NCBI RefSeq assembly: GCF_947581915.1
Contig: NZ_CANPWG010000039.1
Location: forward strand, 60,292 to 124,291
Direction of reading: 5' to 3'
Length of the DNA stretch: 64,000 nucleotides
Origin: Candidatus Palauibacter scopulicola
GTDB taxonomy: Bacteria > Gemmatimonadota > Gemmatimonadetes > Palauibacterales > Palauibacteraceae
Part shown: positions 1 to 11,011 of the stretch, piece after piece
How positions within the stretch are numbered: position 1 is the first letter of the stretch
Layout: each line of letters starts with the position of its first letter
Translations under genes and position numbers: made by a program
Notes under the pieces: generated by a model
What the model was told of the DNA's origin: nothing
Databases searched by the model: none
What the model saw: the letters and a program-made list of their open reading frames with translations, nothing else

Positions 1-75
1 CAGCGCGCCGATGGTTCGCACGGTGCGGCTGCTCAACACACCCCGGATTCGGTCCCGGCTCCAGCTCTCGCTCAC
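1..75 (-). CDS. Partial CDS, N-terminus only, unknown
   Basis: Only the first 25 codons are inside the window; the gene runs off the left edge. The GTG start overlaps the methyltransferase stop as GTGA, the same junction used by most neighbours, and there is no stop codon up to the edge. The visible N-terminus is basic (RDRIRGVLSSRTVRTIGAL) and could lead into a membrane segment, as in polysaccharide flippases. That reading is a guess from the glycosyltransferase/methyltransferase context and is not a recognised domain. Confidence 0.45.
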   Translation of the reverse strand, partial: MSESWSRDRIRGVLSSRTVRTIGAL

Positions 76-1034
76 GCGCCGCCTCCCGCCTCCTCGGCGG
101 ACGATCCCGGAGTCCGGCGGATCCGGCGCGCATACACGATCATCTTCGTACGTGGGTCGAATCGAAACCGCACGTTCGCGAGGCGGCCCCAACGAACCAG
201 GCGCTCAAGCGCTGCCCCGACCACCGGAAAGGCCAGCCGCGCGCGCGCCGCCAGAAAATCCATCTGAATGGTCAACCCGTACGACTCTATCCTCAACACC
301 TCGAAACCGGCCCGCTCCAGTGCGCCAGTGATCGTCTTTCGGTTGAAGAAGTAGAGATGTTCCCTCGTCCGGCGAAAATCCTCAAGCCGCTTTCCGATGA
401 GGCGGGACACGAGGGAATCCGAATCCATCGTTGACAGGACGAACACGCCGCCGGGCGCCACCAGAGCGGCGACCCGGCGAAGAGCCTCAAGCGGCTGCGG
501 AAGATGTTCGATGACGTCGAGCATCGCGACGGCGTCAAAACCCTCTCCGTCGTACTTCATGAAGTCGCCGCAATAGACGGGGAACCTGTACTTGGCCGTG
601 ATCCACTTCACGGCCTCCGGATTGTATTCCACTCCTTCAACCGCGAACCCGCCATCGTGCGCGACATCCAGCAGGTAGCCCAGGCCGCAGCCGATGTCGA
701 GAAACCGCGGGGCTTCGCCCGGTGCGCCGCCGCTCATCTCGGCGAGGCGGTCGACGATCCGCCGGTGATCGTGCTGCTTGATGAAGCGCTCCGAGAAATA
801 GTCGTAGTAGCCGTATAGGGTCTCGTTTCCGTGGGCGAAGAAGGCGTCGTTCCGGTAATAGTCGAACCCGTAGATCTCGTGCAGTTCCTCTTCGGTGGGC
901 CGGGGCGTCAGCCACATGAAGGTGCAGTTCACACAGCGAACGATCCGCTGCGGACCGAAGTCGTACTTCGTCTTGATCGAGGTCCCGCCACAGAACTCGC
1001 ACGGATCTTCCGCGGGAGCGTCGCGGGTCTTCAC
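72..1034 (-). CDS. Class I SAM-dependent methyltransferase
   Basis: This 320-residue protein should transfer a methyl group from S-adenosylmethionine to an unidentified acceptor. Residues 12-37 hold two Cys pairs (C12/C15 and C34/C37), a zinc-ribbon-like N-terminus seen in several sugar or glycan methyltransferases. The SAM-binding motif I is LDIGCGLGY at about 112-120, and LDVIEHLP at about 172-179 is the post-motif loop. The GTG start overlaps the upstream glycosyltransferase stop by 4 bases (GTGA). Its position beside a polyprenol-type glycosyltransferase suggests a surface glycan substrate, which is inference. Confidence 0.85.
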   Translation of the reverse strand: MKTRDAPAEDPCEFCGGTSIKTKYDFGPQRIVRCVNCTFMWLTPRPTEEELHEIYGFDYYRNDAFFAHGNETLYGYYDYFSERFIKQHDHRRIVDRLAEMSGGAPGEAPRFLDIGCGLGYLLDVAHDGGFAVEGVEYNPEAVKWITAKYRFPVYCGDFMKYDGEGFDAVAMLDVIEHLPQPLEALRRVAALVAPGGVFVLSTMDSDSLVSRLIGKRLEDFRRTREHLYFFNRKTITGALERAGFEVLRIESYGLTIQMDFLAARARLAFPVVGAALERLVRWGRLANVRFRFDPRTKMIVYARRIRRTPGSSAEEAGGGA

Positions 1035-1963
1035 GGGCCGTCGTCGCGGTCGCGCTTGAGGTCTTCGATCTCGTCCCTTAGTTGGGCCATCGTCTCTGCG
1101 AGGAAGCCGAGGATGAAGAGGAGGAGGCCTCCCACGACGAGAAGAACCACGAGCGTGAGGAGAGGGCGGTATCCGAGGCCGAACCCGAAGCGCAGTACCA
1201 GCGCGGTCAGCCCCGTGACGCAGCCCGCCGCAATCAGCGCGAGGCCGCTCGTGCCGAAGAAGAGCAGCGGCTTGCGCCCGAACACGAGCTGGAACCAGAC
1301 GGACGCCATGTCCAGCACGCCAATCAGGATTCGCCGGCGGCCCGAGAACTTGGGTTCGCCATGCCGTCGCGGGAGGAGGTCGATGTCCAGTTCGCCGAGC
1401 CGGTAACCCCGGGCGTGGGCGAGCACGACGAAATAGCGATGCCAGTCGTCCCGGAGCCGGAGACCCTTGAGGACATCGGCCCGGAAGGCCTTCATCGAGT
1501 TGAGGTCGCGCACGGGCACCTTGAAGATGGCGCGCGCGAGCCGGTTGTAAATGGAGGACGTGAAGCGCTTCTCGTAGCGCCCCACCTTGCGGCCGGCGAC
1601 GAGGTCGTACCCCTCATCCAGCTTCGCCGCGAAACGCGGGATCTCCTCCGTTGAATGCTGCAGATCCGCGTCGAAGAGGACGAGATACCCGCCCCGGGCC
1701 GCCGCCGCGGCCGTGAGCATCGCCTCCGTCTTGCCCCGGTTCGCCCGGTGCCGGAGCACGACGGCCCTGCCCTCCAGTCCCGCCCGCGCGGCCGCCTCCT
1801 CGGCGGCTTCGGCGGTCCCGTCGGCGGAACCGTCGTCGACGAGGACGACCTCCGCTGCGAGTTCGTACTTCGCGAACGTCGCCGCGAGTTCCGCGAACAG
1901 CTCGGGCATGTTCTCGGCTTCGTCGTACGCCGGGACGAGGACGGAGATTCCCGGATCGCTCAT
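1031..1963 (-). CDS. Family 2 glycosyltransferase, DPM1/GtrB type
   Basis: This 310-residue protein has a GT-A fold: a VPAYDEAENM start, a VDDGS nucleotide-sugar motif near residue 42, and a DADLQH metal-binding motif near 96. Two hydrophobic helices fill about residues 230-290, followed by a charged tail. The layout is that of polyprenyl-phosphate glycosyltransferases that load a sugar onto a membrane lipid carrier. I chose the ATG at 1963 because it overlaps the rpoN stop (ATGA) and sits just before the conserved fold; the frame stays open further upstream inside rpoN. Sugar and acceptor cannot be told from sequence. Confidence 0.88.
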   Translation of the reverse strand: MSDPGISVLVPAYDEAENMPELFAELAATFAKYELAAEVVLVDDGSADGTAEAAEEAAARAGLEGRAVVLRHRANRGKTEAMLTAAAAARGGYLVLFDADLQHSTEEIPRFAAKLDEGYDLVAGRKVGRYEKRFTSSIYNRLARAIFKVPVRDLNSMKAFRADVLKGLRLRDDWHRYFVVLAHARGYRLGELDIDLLPRRHGEPKFSGRRRILIGVLDMASVWFQLVFGRKPLLFFGTSGLALIAAGCVTGLTALVLRFGFGLGYRPLLTLVVLLVVGGLLLFILGFLAETMAQLRDEIEDLKRDRDDGP

Positions 1964-3387
1964 ACGCGCCTGCGCAGCCGCGCCGAGAGGATCCCGAGCC
2001 CGTCCCGGTACTTCGCCACCGTGCGGCGCGCGATCCGAACGCCGGCATCCTGGAGGCGGGCGGTGATCTCGTGGTCGCTGAGCGGCGCCGTGGGGTCCTC
2101 CTCCGCCACCAGCTTGCGGATTCGGGCCCGCACGCCCTCCGACGACAGGTCTTCCCCCCCGCGCGTCGCATAGCCGCCCGAGAAGAAGAACTTGAGCGGA
2201 TAGAGTCCGCGCGGCGTCTGCGCGTACTTGCCGTTCGTCACGCGAGAGACGGTGGATTCGTGCATCTCGATGTGTCGGGCCACGTCGCGAAGCGTGAGCG
2301 GCCGCAGGTGTTCGACCCCCTTCTCGAAGAAGTCGTGCTGCCGCTCGACGATGAAGTCCATCACCTTCAGCATGGTCCGCCGGCGCTGCTCGATCGCCTG
2401 GATCAGCCACCGCGCGCTGTTGAGCCGTTCCGAGATGAACGCCCTGCTCTCCCCCTCGAACCGGGCGCGGTCCGCAGCCACGTCACGATAGACGGGCGAG
2501 AGCTTCAGCCGCGGCAGCGACGTGTCGGCGTGCGAGACGCGATATCGCCCCTCGACCTTCTCCACCGTGAGATCCGGGATTACGTAGGATTCCGAGGCAT
2601 CCGCGTACCTGAGACCGGGCTTGGGATCCAGCTTCGCGATCTCGTCCGCCGCCGCCTGCACCTCGCGCGGCTCGATCCCGAACGCTTCCGCCAGTTCCGA
2701 CCACCGGCGGTTCGCAAGGTCATCGAAGTGTCCGTCGACGATCCGGTGCGCCAGCGACCCCTCCCCCCCACGGTCCCGCAACTGCAGCATGAGCGTTTCG
2801 CGCAGATCCCGCGCCGCGATGCCGCTCGGTTCGAAGGACTGTATCCGGGCGAGCATCTCCTCCACCTCCGCCCGCGACACCTGGTCCAGCGCCTCGACGA
2901 TCCGGTCGAGCGGGCACGAGAGGAACCCGTCGCGGTCGACGTTGCCGATGATCTCCTCGCCGATCCGCACCTGACGCTCGCCGAGACGGAGCAGGTTCAA
3001 CTGCTCGTGAAGGTGATCCCAGAGCGTCTGCGCCGCGGCCGCCGTGGGCGCGTAGTACTCCCGGTCCCCGTATTCCTCGCGCCGCCCGCCCGCATCGAAG
3101 TCGTCGAGGAGAATGTCCTCCCAGTCCACCTCCTCGGCCTCATCCGCAGGGTTGTCTCCCGCGTCATCGGCGATGGACTCGGACAGTTCGTCGACGGCGT
3201 CGTCCGGCTCGTCCCCCGGTTCCACGAGGTCGAGGAACGGGTTGTCGACGAGCGCCTCCCTCAGGTGGCTCTGAAGGTCGAGCAGCGGCATGTGCAGAAG
3301 GTCCATCGCCTGGTAGAGGCGAGGTTGCGCCTTCTGTTCCTGCCGCAGGTGGAGGCCCGCGGCGAGACTCGGCCGTCCCGATGCCAT
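1960..3387 (-). CDS. rpoN: RNA polymerase sigma-54 factor
   Basis: Sigma-54 directs RNA polymerase to -24/-12 promoters and needs an AAA+ activator; no such activator is in the window. The 475 residues show Gln- and Leu-rich region I (about 14-54), acidic region II (about 55-105), a core-binding region III, a helix-turn-helix (ending STVSRVTNGKY) and the RpoN box ARRTVAKYRD near the C-terminus (about 453-462). It begins 2 bases after the lptB stop. lptA-lptB-rpoN is a conserved order in Gram-negative bacteria, but here glycan transferases follow instead of the usual hpf/raiA gene. Confidence 0.96.
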   Translation of the reverse strand: MASGRPSLAAGLHLRQEQKAQPRLYQAMDLLHMPLLDLQSHLREALVDNPFLDLVEPGDEPDDAVDELSESIADDAGDNPADEAEEVDWEDILLDDFDAGGRREEYGDREYYAPTAAAAQTLWDHLHEQLNLLRLGERQVRIGEEIIGNVDRDGFLSCPLDRIVEALDQVSRAEVEEMLARIQSFEPSGIAARDLRETLMLQLRDRGGEGSLAHRIVDGHFDDLANRRWSELAEAFGIEPREVQAAADEIAKLDPKPGLRYADASESYVIPDLTVEKVEGRYRVSHADTSLPRLKLSPVYRDVAADRARFEGESRAFISERLNSARWLIQAIEQRRRTMLKVMDFIVERQHDFFEKGVEHLRPLTLRDVARHIEMHESTVSRVTNGKYAQTPRGLYPLKFFFSGGYATRGGEDLSSEGVRARIRKLVAEEDPTAPLSDHEITARLQDAGVRIARRTVAKYRDGLGILSARLRRRV

Positions 3388-3389
3388 GT

Positions 3390-4115
3390 TCAGAGCCTGA
3401 AGTCCTCCCCGAGGTACAGTTGCCGGGCTTCCGGGTCGTTCACGAGGTGGTCCGCCTCGCCCTGCACCAGGATCTTGCCTTCGAACAGGAGGTAGGCGCG
3501 ATCCGTGATCGACAGCGTCTCGCGCACGTTGTGATCGGTGATGAGAACCCCCAGACCCTTTTCCCTGAGGCCGCGCACAATCCGCTGAATGTCGTCGATC
3601 GCGATGGGATCGACCCCGGTGAAGGGTTCATCGAGCAGGAGGAACTTGGGCCGGGTCGCCAACGCCCGGGTGATCTCCAGCCGCCGCCGCTCTCCCCCGG
3701 AGAGCGAATAGGCCTTGTTCGCCCGAAGGTGCTTGATGGACAGTTCGTCGAGCAACTCCTCCAGGCGATCGCGCCGCTCCTGCCGCGACATCTTCAGGGT
3801 CTCGAGGATCGCCATCACGTTCTGTTCGACGGTGAGTTTCTGGAAGATCGACGCTTCCTGCGGGAGATAGCCGATGCCGGCGCGCGCGCGCCGGTACATG
3901 GGCCAGCTCGTGAGTTCGTCGCTGTCGAGGTAGACGCGTCCCTCATCCGCCTTGAGGAGTCCGACGATCATGTAGAAGGTCGTCGTCTTCCCCGCGCCGT
4001 TGGGGCCGAGCAGTCCGACAACCTCTCCCTGCCGCACCTCGATCTCCACCTGGTTCACGACACAGCGACGCTTGAAGGAGCGGACGAGGCCCTCGGCCCG
4101 TAGTACACTGCTCAA
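3390..4115 (-). CDS. lptB: LPS export ABC transporter ATPase LptB
   Basis: LptB is the cytoplasmic ATPase that drives LPS extraction by LptFG and its passage along LptC/LptA. The 241 residues contain Walker A (GPNGAGKTT, about 37-45), the LSGGERRR signature (about 137) and Walker B LLLDEPF (about 158), all matching the family in spacing and length. The start is a TTG that overlaps the upstream lptA stop (TTGA); the first residues, [13 protein letters not shown], fit other LptB N-termini. lptF and lptG are not in the window. Confidence 0.96.
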   Translation of the reverse strand: MSSVLRAEGLVRSFKRRCVVNQVEIEVRQGEVVGLLGPNGAGKTTTFYMIVGLLKADEGRVYLDSDELTSWPMYRRARAGIGYLPQEASIFQKLTVEQNVMAILETLKMSRQERRDRLEELLDELSIKHLRANKAYSLSGGERRRLEITRALATRPKFLLLDEPFTGVDPIAIDDIQRIVRGLREKGLGVLITDHNVRETLSITDRAYLLFEGKILVQGEADHLVNDPEARQLYLGEDFRL

Positions 4116-6061
4116 CGCGGTCTCCAGAGTCTGACGGGTCTGAGCACCGGAGACGCACCGAACGTGGTGCGCCGCCCCTGTCCCGGTTGGCGGTTGCGCA
4201 CGGCAAGTTGCACATCCCCGCTCCCGGGGAGCCCTCGCCGGCGCACGGTGCCCGGGGGCGCCCCGACGGTATCGGGCGGCGCCGCCGCGCTGTCGGGTCG
4301 GACGCTCGCCGTGTCCGGAGACGCACCGAGCGAGTCGGCCGCGGCTCCCGTACTGTCGGCCACGGCCGCGCTGTCGGCCACCGCGGCGGCGCTGTCCGCG
4401 GCGGCGCTATCCGCTGGCGACGGCGTCCCGAACACCTCCCTCGGTTCGAGGTAGGCGCCGATCGCGTGTTCTCCCTCGACCCCCGTGGGTGCTCCCCCCT
4501 CGAAGTCCACCTGGATGCGCCGCGCCACGAGATAGTTCAGCGACGGTCGCACGCTCGCCGTCGAATCCCGGACCATCCGGTAGAAAGCGCTGGCATTGCC
4601 CTCGAGCACGAGTTGCCGCATGAAGGGGTCCGGTGCGGTAGCCGCATCCGCGACCGGGGCCTCGGAGCGCTCGAAGACCGCGATGAGCGTGTCGCCGCGC
4701 GCCCAGTTCGCCGAGCCGTCGGTCGGCAGTTCGATCTCGGCCGGCTCCCTGTCCTCCGCCTCCGCTGCGGGTGCGACCGCCGCAGTGTCGACCGTGGCGG
4801 CGCTGGTATCCGCTGCCGGGGCGGCGGAAGTGTCGGCGGCGGCAGCGGCGGTGTCGGCCGCGACGGCGCTGGAGCCGGCGCCGACTCCAGCGGAATCCGG
4901 CGAGGCGGGGACCGCCGCGCTGTCCCGGGCAACGGCCGCCGAGTCCGCGGCGGTCGCGTCGGGAGCCGTCGAATCGCTGGCCGTTGGTGCGGAGGTGATT
5001 GAATCCGCCGCGGCCGAATCGGCCATCGCCGGCCCGGGCGGCACGGCCCAGGACGAGTCGCGCTGGACCGCGACCGCGCCGCCGAGCGCATATGCCGTGT
5101 CGATCTGGCTCCGGTACATCACGAAGTGAATCGAGTCACCCCGAAGCTCGTGGCCACCGGACAGCGCCCGGCTCACACCCTCCCCGTGCGCCTGCACCTG
5201 TTCCACTTCGCGATTCGCCAGGTCGATGTCGATCAGTTCCGCCGCCACCTCGAACCTCTCCCCGGACGCATAGCCATCGCCGATGGCGTGGATTTCCTCG
5301 AGTTCCTCGTTTTGGGAGACGAAACGTATCGAGTCGCCTTCCAGCCGGATCCCCTCGGCCTCGAGCCACGGCTCGCCCCACAGAACGCCCAGGCCATCGG
5401 CTCGAGTGAGCAGGGCGCTGTCCGCCTGGGCGTTCAGGTCGCTCCGATTCACGACCGCTTCGCCGTAGAAGCGCGCCTCGTCCTCGCCGGCAAAGATGGC
5501 CAGCTCCGATTCCACCGTGAACGGCTCCGGCGACTCGGTGTTCGTCGGATAGAACGTAACGGTAGGCCGTCCGGGCGCGGTCGTGACGGCGTCGATGCCG
5601 GAGACGGCGCGCAGAAACTCCACGCGGGGGCCGATGAGGGTCGAGCGATCCGTTTGACGGACGAGTTCGACATCCTCTTCGGCGATGATGAAATCGGAGA
5701 GCTGGAAGTACAGGAGCCGTTCCGAGTTCAGCGTCCTGATCGAATCCTTGTAGACCACCGCGCCTAGGAGTTCGACCTGCCGGGGGCCGTCCCGCTTTAT
5801 GGCGCTGTCCGCCTCCATGGTGGCGTTACCGCAAGTCCACAGGTATCGGCCGCTGAGCACCGTGACGTGCGCCCCGGACACGTCCCGGTTCGTGACGCTC
5901 CTCGTGTCGTCTTCGAGCGGGCGCCACCGGAGGCTGCACTGGCCGAGCGCCGACCCGACGCCGGCCTCGGGCTCCTGCGCGGCGAGCGGGCCGGTGAGCG
6001 AACCGGCGAGCCACGCCGCCACCGCGAGACAGCCCGCGGAACGGATGCGTGTTAGAGTCAC
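4112..6061 (-). CDS. lptA: LptA/OstA-like LPS transport protein, repeat-rich
   Basis: This 649-residue protein starts with a signal peptide (cleavage near LAAQ, about 27-29) and carries OstA/LptA beta-jellyroll repeats over about residues 50-335 ([36 protein letters not shown]). It probably forms the periplasmic bridge that carries LPS. A low-complexity Asp/Ala/Ser tract (about 340-445) interrupts the fold, a further OstA-like segment follows (about 450-540), and a second D-S-A tract fills about 540-600. The last ~45 residues switch to a basic, Arg-rich tail. E. coli LptA is about 185 residues, so this is an expanded form. The GTG start overlaps the lptC stop (GTGA). Confidence 0.85.
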   Translation of the reverse strand: MTLTRIRSAGCLAVAAWLAGSLTGPLAAQEPEAGVGSALGQCSLRWRPLEDDTRSVTNRDVSGAHVTVLSGRYLWTCGNATMEADSAIKRDGPRQVELLGAVVYKDSIRTLNSERLLYFQLSDFIIAEEDVELVRQTDRSTLIGPRVEFLRAVSGIDAVTTAPGRPTVTFYPTNTESPEPFTVESELAIFAGEDEARFYGEAVVNRSDLNAQADSALLTRADGLGVLWGEPWLEAEGIRLEGDSIRFVSQNEELEEIHAIGDGYASGERFEVAAELIDIDLANREVEQVQAHGEGVSRALSGGHELRGDSIHFVMYRSQIDTAYALGGAVAVQRDSSWAVPPGPAMADSAAADSITSAPTASDSTAPDATAADSAAVARDSAAVPASPDSAGVGAGSSAVAADTAAAAADTSAAPAADTSAATVDTAAVAPAAEAEDREPAEIELPTDGSANWARGDTLIAVFERSEAPVADAATAPDPFMRQLVLEGNASAFYRMVRDSTASVRPSLNYLVARRIQVDFEGGAPTGVEGEHAIGAYLEPREVFGTPSPADSAAADSAAAVADSAAVADSTGAAADSLGASPDTASVRPDSAAAPPDTVGAPPGTVRRRGLPGSGDVQLAVRNRQPGQGRRTTFGASPVLRPVRLWRPR

Positions 6062-7029
6062 CGGCGCGTCGCCGCCGTGGTATCGGGCGGCGCCCCCAGG
6101 CTGTCCGGCGGGGTCGCCGTCGCGGTCGTATCGGGTGGCGTCTCCACGGTGTCGGGCGGGGCCGCCGCCCCGGTCGTGTCGGGTGGCGTCTCCACGGTGT
6201 CGGGCGGGGCCGCCAGGCTGTCCGGCGGGACTGCCTCCAGGTCGATCTCCGCCGCCGGATCCACCTCCGCCGCCGGGTCGATCTCGACCGTCGGGGCAGT
6301 CTCGGCCGCCGGATCCACCGCCTCTGGGTCAGTCTCCACCGCCATCGAGTCGCCTGTCGCCGGCTCGTCCGCGACGGGCTCCCCGACGGCCGGCTCCGCG
6401 ACCGCTTCCGCCGTGTCCCCGGCCGGAACCGCCGGCAGGGGGATCGTCTCCGTGAAGGCGACCCCGGGTCGCATCTCCCCTTCCTGATTCAGGACGATGA
6501 CCGAGTCGAGCGCGGGGTCCGACTCGAACCCCGTCCCCTGAAGCGTCAGACCCTCCGTATCGTGCAGGAGACGGAAGGCGGTATCGCCGTACAGGCGGCC
6601 GTCCAGGTTCCGGTATTCGATGCGGTCAGTCTCGAGACGCTGGTGGTCCACGCGGTCGATCACCACCACCTGCCGTTCGGCCTCGAGGTCGCCGCTGATT
6701 TGGTAGAAGATCCCGAACTCGGCGGTCACCTCGGTCGATTCCAGTCCGTTCGGGTCGAAGAAGGTCAGCGTCATCTGCCGCAGGTGAATCTCGTTCCCCA
6801 CGCGCCATTCCGCGGTATCGGCTTCCACGAGGGCGCGCCGAACCCCATCGCGCGTGACGAACGTCCGCATCCCGCGCACGGCGGTGTCCACCCCTTCGGG
6901 CAGCGGTTCGCTCGCCGTCGGAGGCCCCTCGTCGGACCCGCACGCGGCGGTGAAGGGCAGCAGCGAGCCCCAGGCGAACAGACCTAGCGCGCCGGCGCGG
7001 CCCGTGCGTCCCCCGCGTTCAACCTGCAA
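6058..7029 (-). CDS. lptC: LptC-like LPS export lipoprotein
   Basis: LptC links the inner-membrane LptBFG complex to LptA. The 323 residues include a hydrophobic N-terminus ending in a lipobox-like FTAAC (C30), suggesting a lipoprotein instead of the classical transmembrane anchor. The LptC jellyroll follows at about 45-215 (FVTRDGVRRALVEADTAEW, LRQMTLTFFDPNG). The remaining ~105 residues are acidic and Pro/Thr-rich with 16-residue repeats. The TTG start is decided by a strong Shine-Dalgarno (AAGGAGG, 5 bases upstream), although it lies 11 bases inside the kdsC end. Confidence 0.85.
   Translation of the reverse strand: MQVERGGRTGRAGALGLFAWGSLLPFTAACGSDEGPPTASEPLPEGVDTAVRGMRTFVTRDGVRRALVEADTAEWRVGNEIHLRQMTLTFFDPNGLESTEVTAEFGIFYQISGDLEAERQVVVIDRVDHQRLETDRIEYRNLDGRLYGDTAFRLLHDTEGLTLQGTGFESDPALDSVIVLNQEGEMRPGVAFTETIPLPAVPAGDTAEAVAEPAVGEPVADEPATGDSMAVETDPEAVDPAAETAPTVEIDPAAEVDPAAEIDLEAVPPDSLAAPPDTVETPPDTTGAAAPPDTVETPPDTTATATPPDSLGAPPDTTAATRR
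6131..6214 (-). repeat. 48-bp tandem repeat in the lptC 3' end
   Basis: A 36-base stretch at 6131-6166 recurs identically at 6179-6214, a 48-base period that encodes 16-residue units containing TVETPPDTT. Shorter degenerate copies flank it. A perfect period inside an acidic Pro/Thr tail suggests recent duplication and possible length variation between strains. Confidence 0.85.
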
Positions 7030-7573
7030 ACCGTCCTCCTTCCCGAAACTCCGTCACCAGCCCATCCCACTCCCCCCGGGCGACGAGCAGCGCTTCCGCA
7101 AATTCGCGCACCGCCCCCTCCCCGCCGGGCACCGTCCCCACCCACCGCGCGGCGGCCCGGACTTCGGGCACCGCGCCGACGACGGCGGCCGGCAGGCGCA
7201 CCCGTTCCATGACCGCCAGGTCCGTGAGATCGTCGCCAAGGTGCGCGGCCTGGTCCCACGTGCAACCGCGTCGCGCGAGCATACCCCGAAGCGCCGAAAG
7301 CTTTCCCTTTCGAGAGCCGAGCGAAACCTCCGCGATATCCAGCTCCCGCGCCCGCAGGCGGACGGCGGTCGACCGCTTGCCGCTGAGGAACGCGACCACG
7401 AGTCCCGCCCGCTGCATCAGCCGGATCGCCAGGCCATCGAGGGCGTGAAAGCGGCGGAGGTCCCGGGGGGCGCTGAGGTCGGACTCCGCGCCCACCCAGA
7501 TCGAACCATCCGTGAGCACGCCGTCCACGTCGAGGGACACGAAGCGGACGGACTCCGCCAGCCGGCGATCCAT
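7019..7573 (-). CDS. kdsC: Kdo-8-phosphate phosphatase (KdsC, HAD family)
   Basis: KdsC removes the phosphate from Kdo-8-P to give free Kdo. The 184 residues show HAD motif I (LDVDGVLTDG, about 14-23), motif II (FLSGKRS) and motif IV (HLGDDLTDLAVM), with no cap domain, as expected for KdsC tetramers. The ATG at 7573 has a GTGAGG Shine-Dalgarno 6 bases upstream; another ATG nine codons upstream (7600) is also possible. It follows kdsA directly and overlaps the lptC start. The isomerase KdsD, often adjacent, is absent here. Confidence 0.92.
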   Translation of the reverse strand: MDRRLAESVRFVSLDVDGVLTDGSIWVGAESDLSAPRDLRRFHALDGLAIRLMQRAGLVVAFLSGKRSTAVRLRARELDIAEVSLGSRKGKLSALRGMLARRGCTWDQAAHLGDDLTDLAVMERVRLPAAVVGAVPEVRAAARWVGTVPGGEGAVREFAEALLVARGEWDGLVTEFREGGRFAG

Positions 7574-7613
7574 CACGGGCCTCACAGCTCCAGGGTTCAT
7601 GGGGACCGGGCTC

Positions 7614-10887
<3,274 letters not shown>

Positions 10888-10928
10888 CGCTGGGAGGGCC
10901 GGGAGACGGTCCGAGGCGGCATCGCGAA

Positions 10929-10957
10929 AAGCTAGGCCCGCGCTCGGGGGTTGTCAA
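10929..10957 (-). promoter_or_regulatory. Predicted sigma-70-type promoter for the kdsB operon
   Basis: On the minus strand there is a perfect -35 TTGACA (10952-10957), a 17-base spacer and a -10-like TAGCTT (10929-10934), about 42 bases before the kdsB start. Consensus -35, optimal spacing and location in the only long gap here make it credible; the -10 matches TATAAT at its first, second and last bases. Confidence 0.6.
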
Positions 10958-10997
10958 AAACTCCACCGGCCTTCGACGGGCGCTCGGGCCGGGCCGG
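10956..10997 (-). terminator. Possible terminator after the barrel-protein gene
   Basis: Reading on the minus strand past the stop at 11012, a CCGGCC arm (10992-10997) can pair with GGCCGG (10966-10971) across a 20-base loop, followed by TGGAG and a TTTTT run (10956-10960). The stem is short. The T run merges with the kdsB -35 box, so the two signals would be nested. Confidence 0.35.
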
Positions 10998-11011
10998 AGC
11001 AGCCCGTGAAA

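Noticed and set aside
11..331. Plus-strand frame of 106 codons at the left edge
   Set aside because: It is antisense to the methyltransferase, Arg/Pro-rich, and has no ribosome site.
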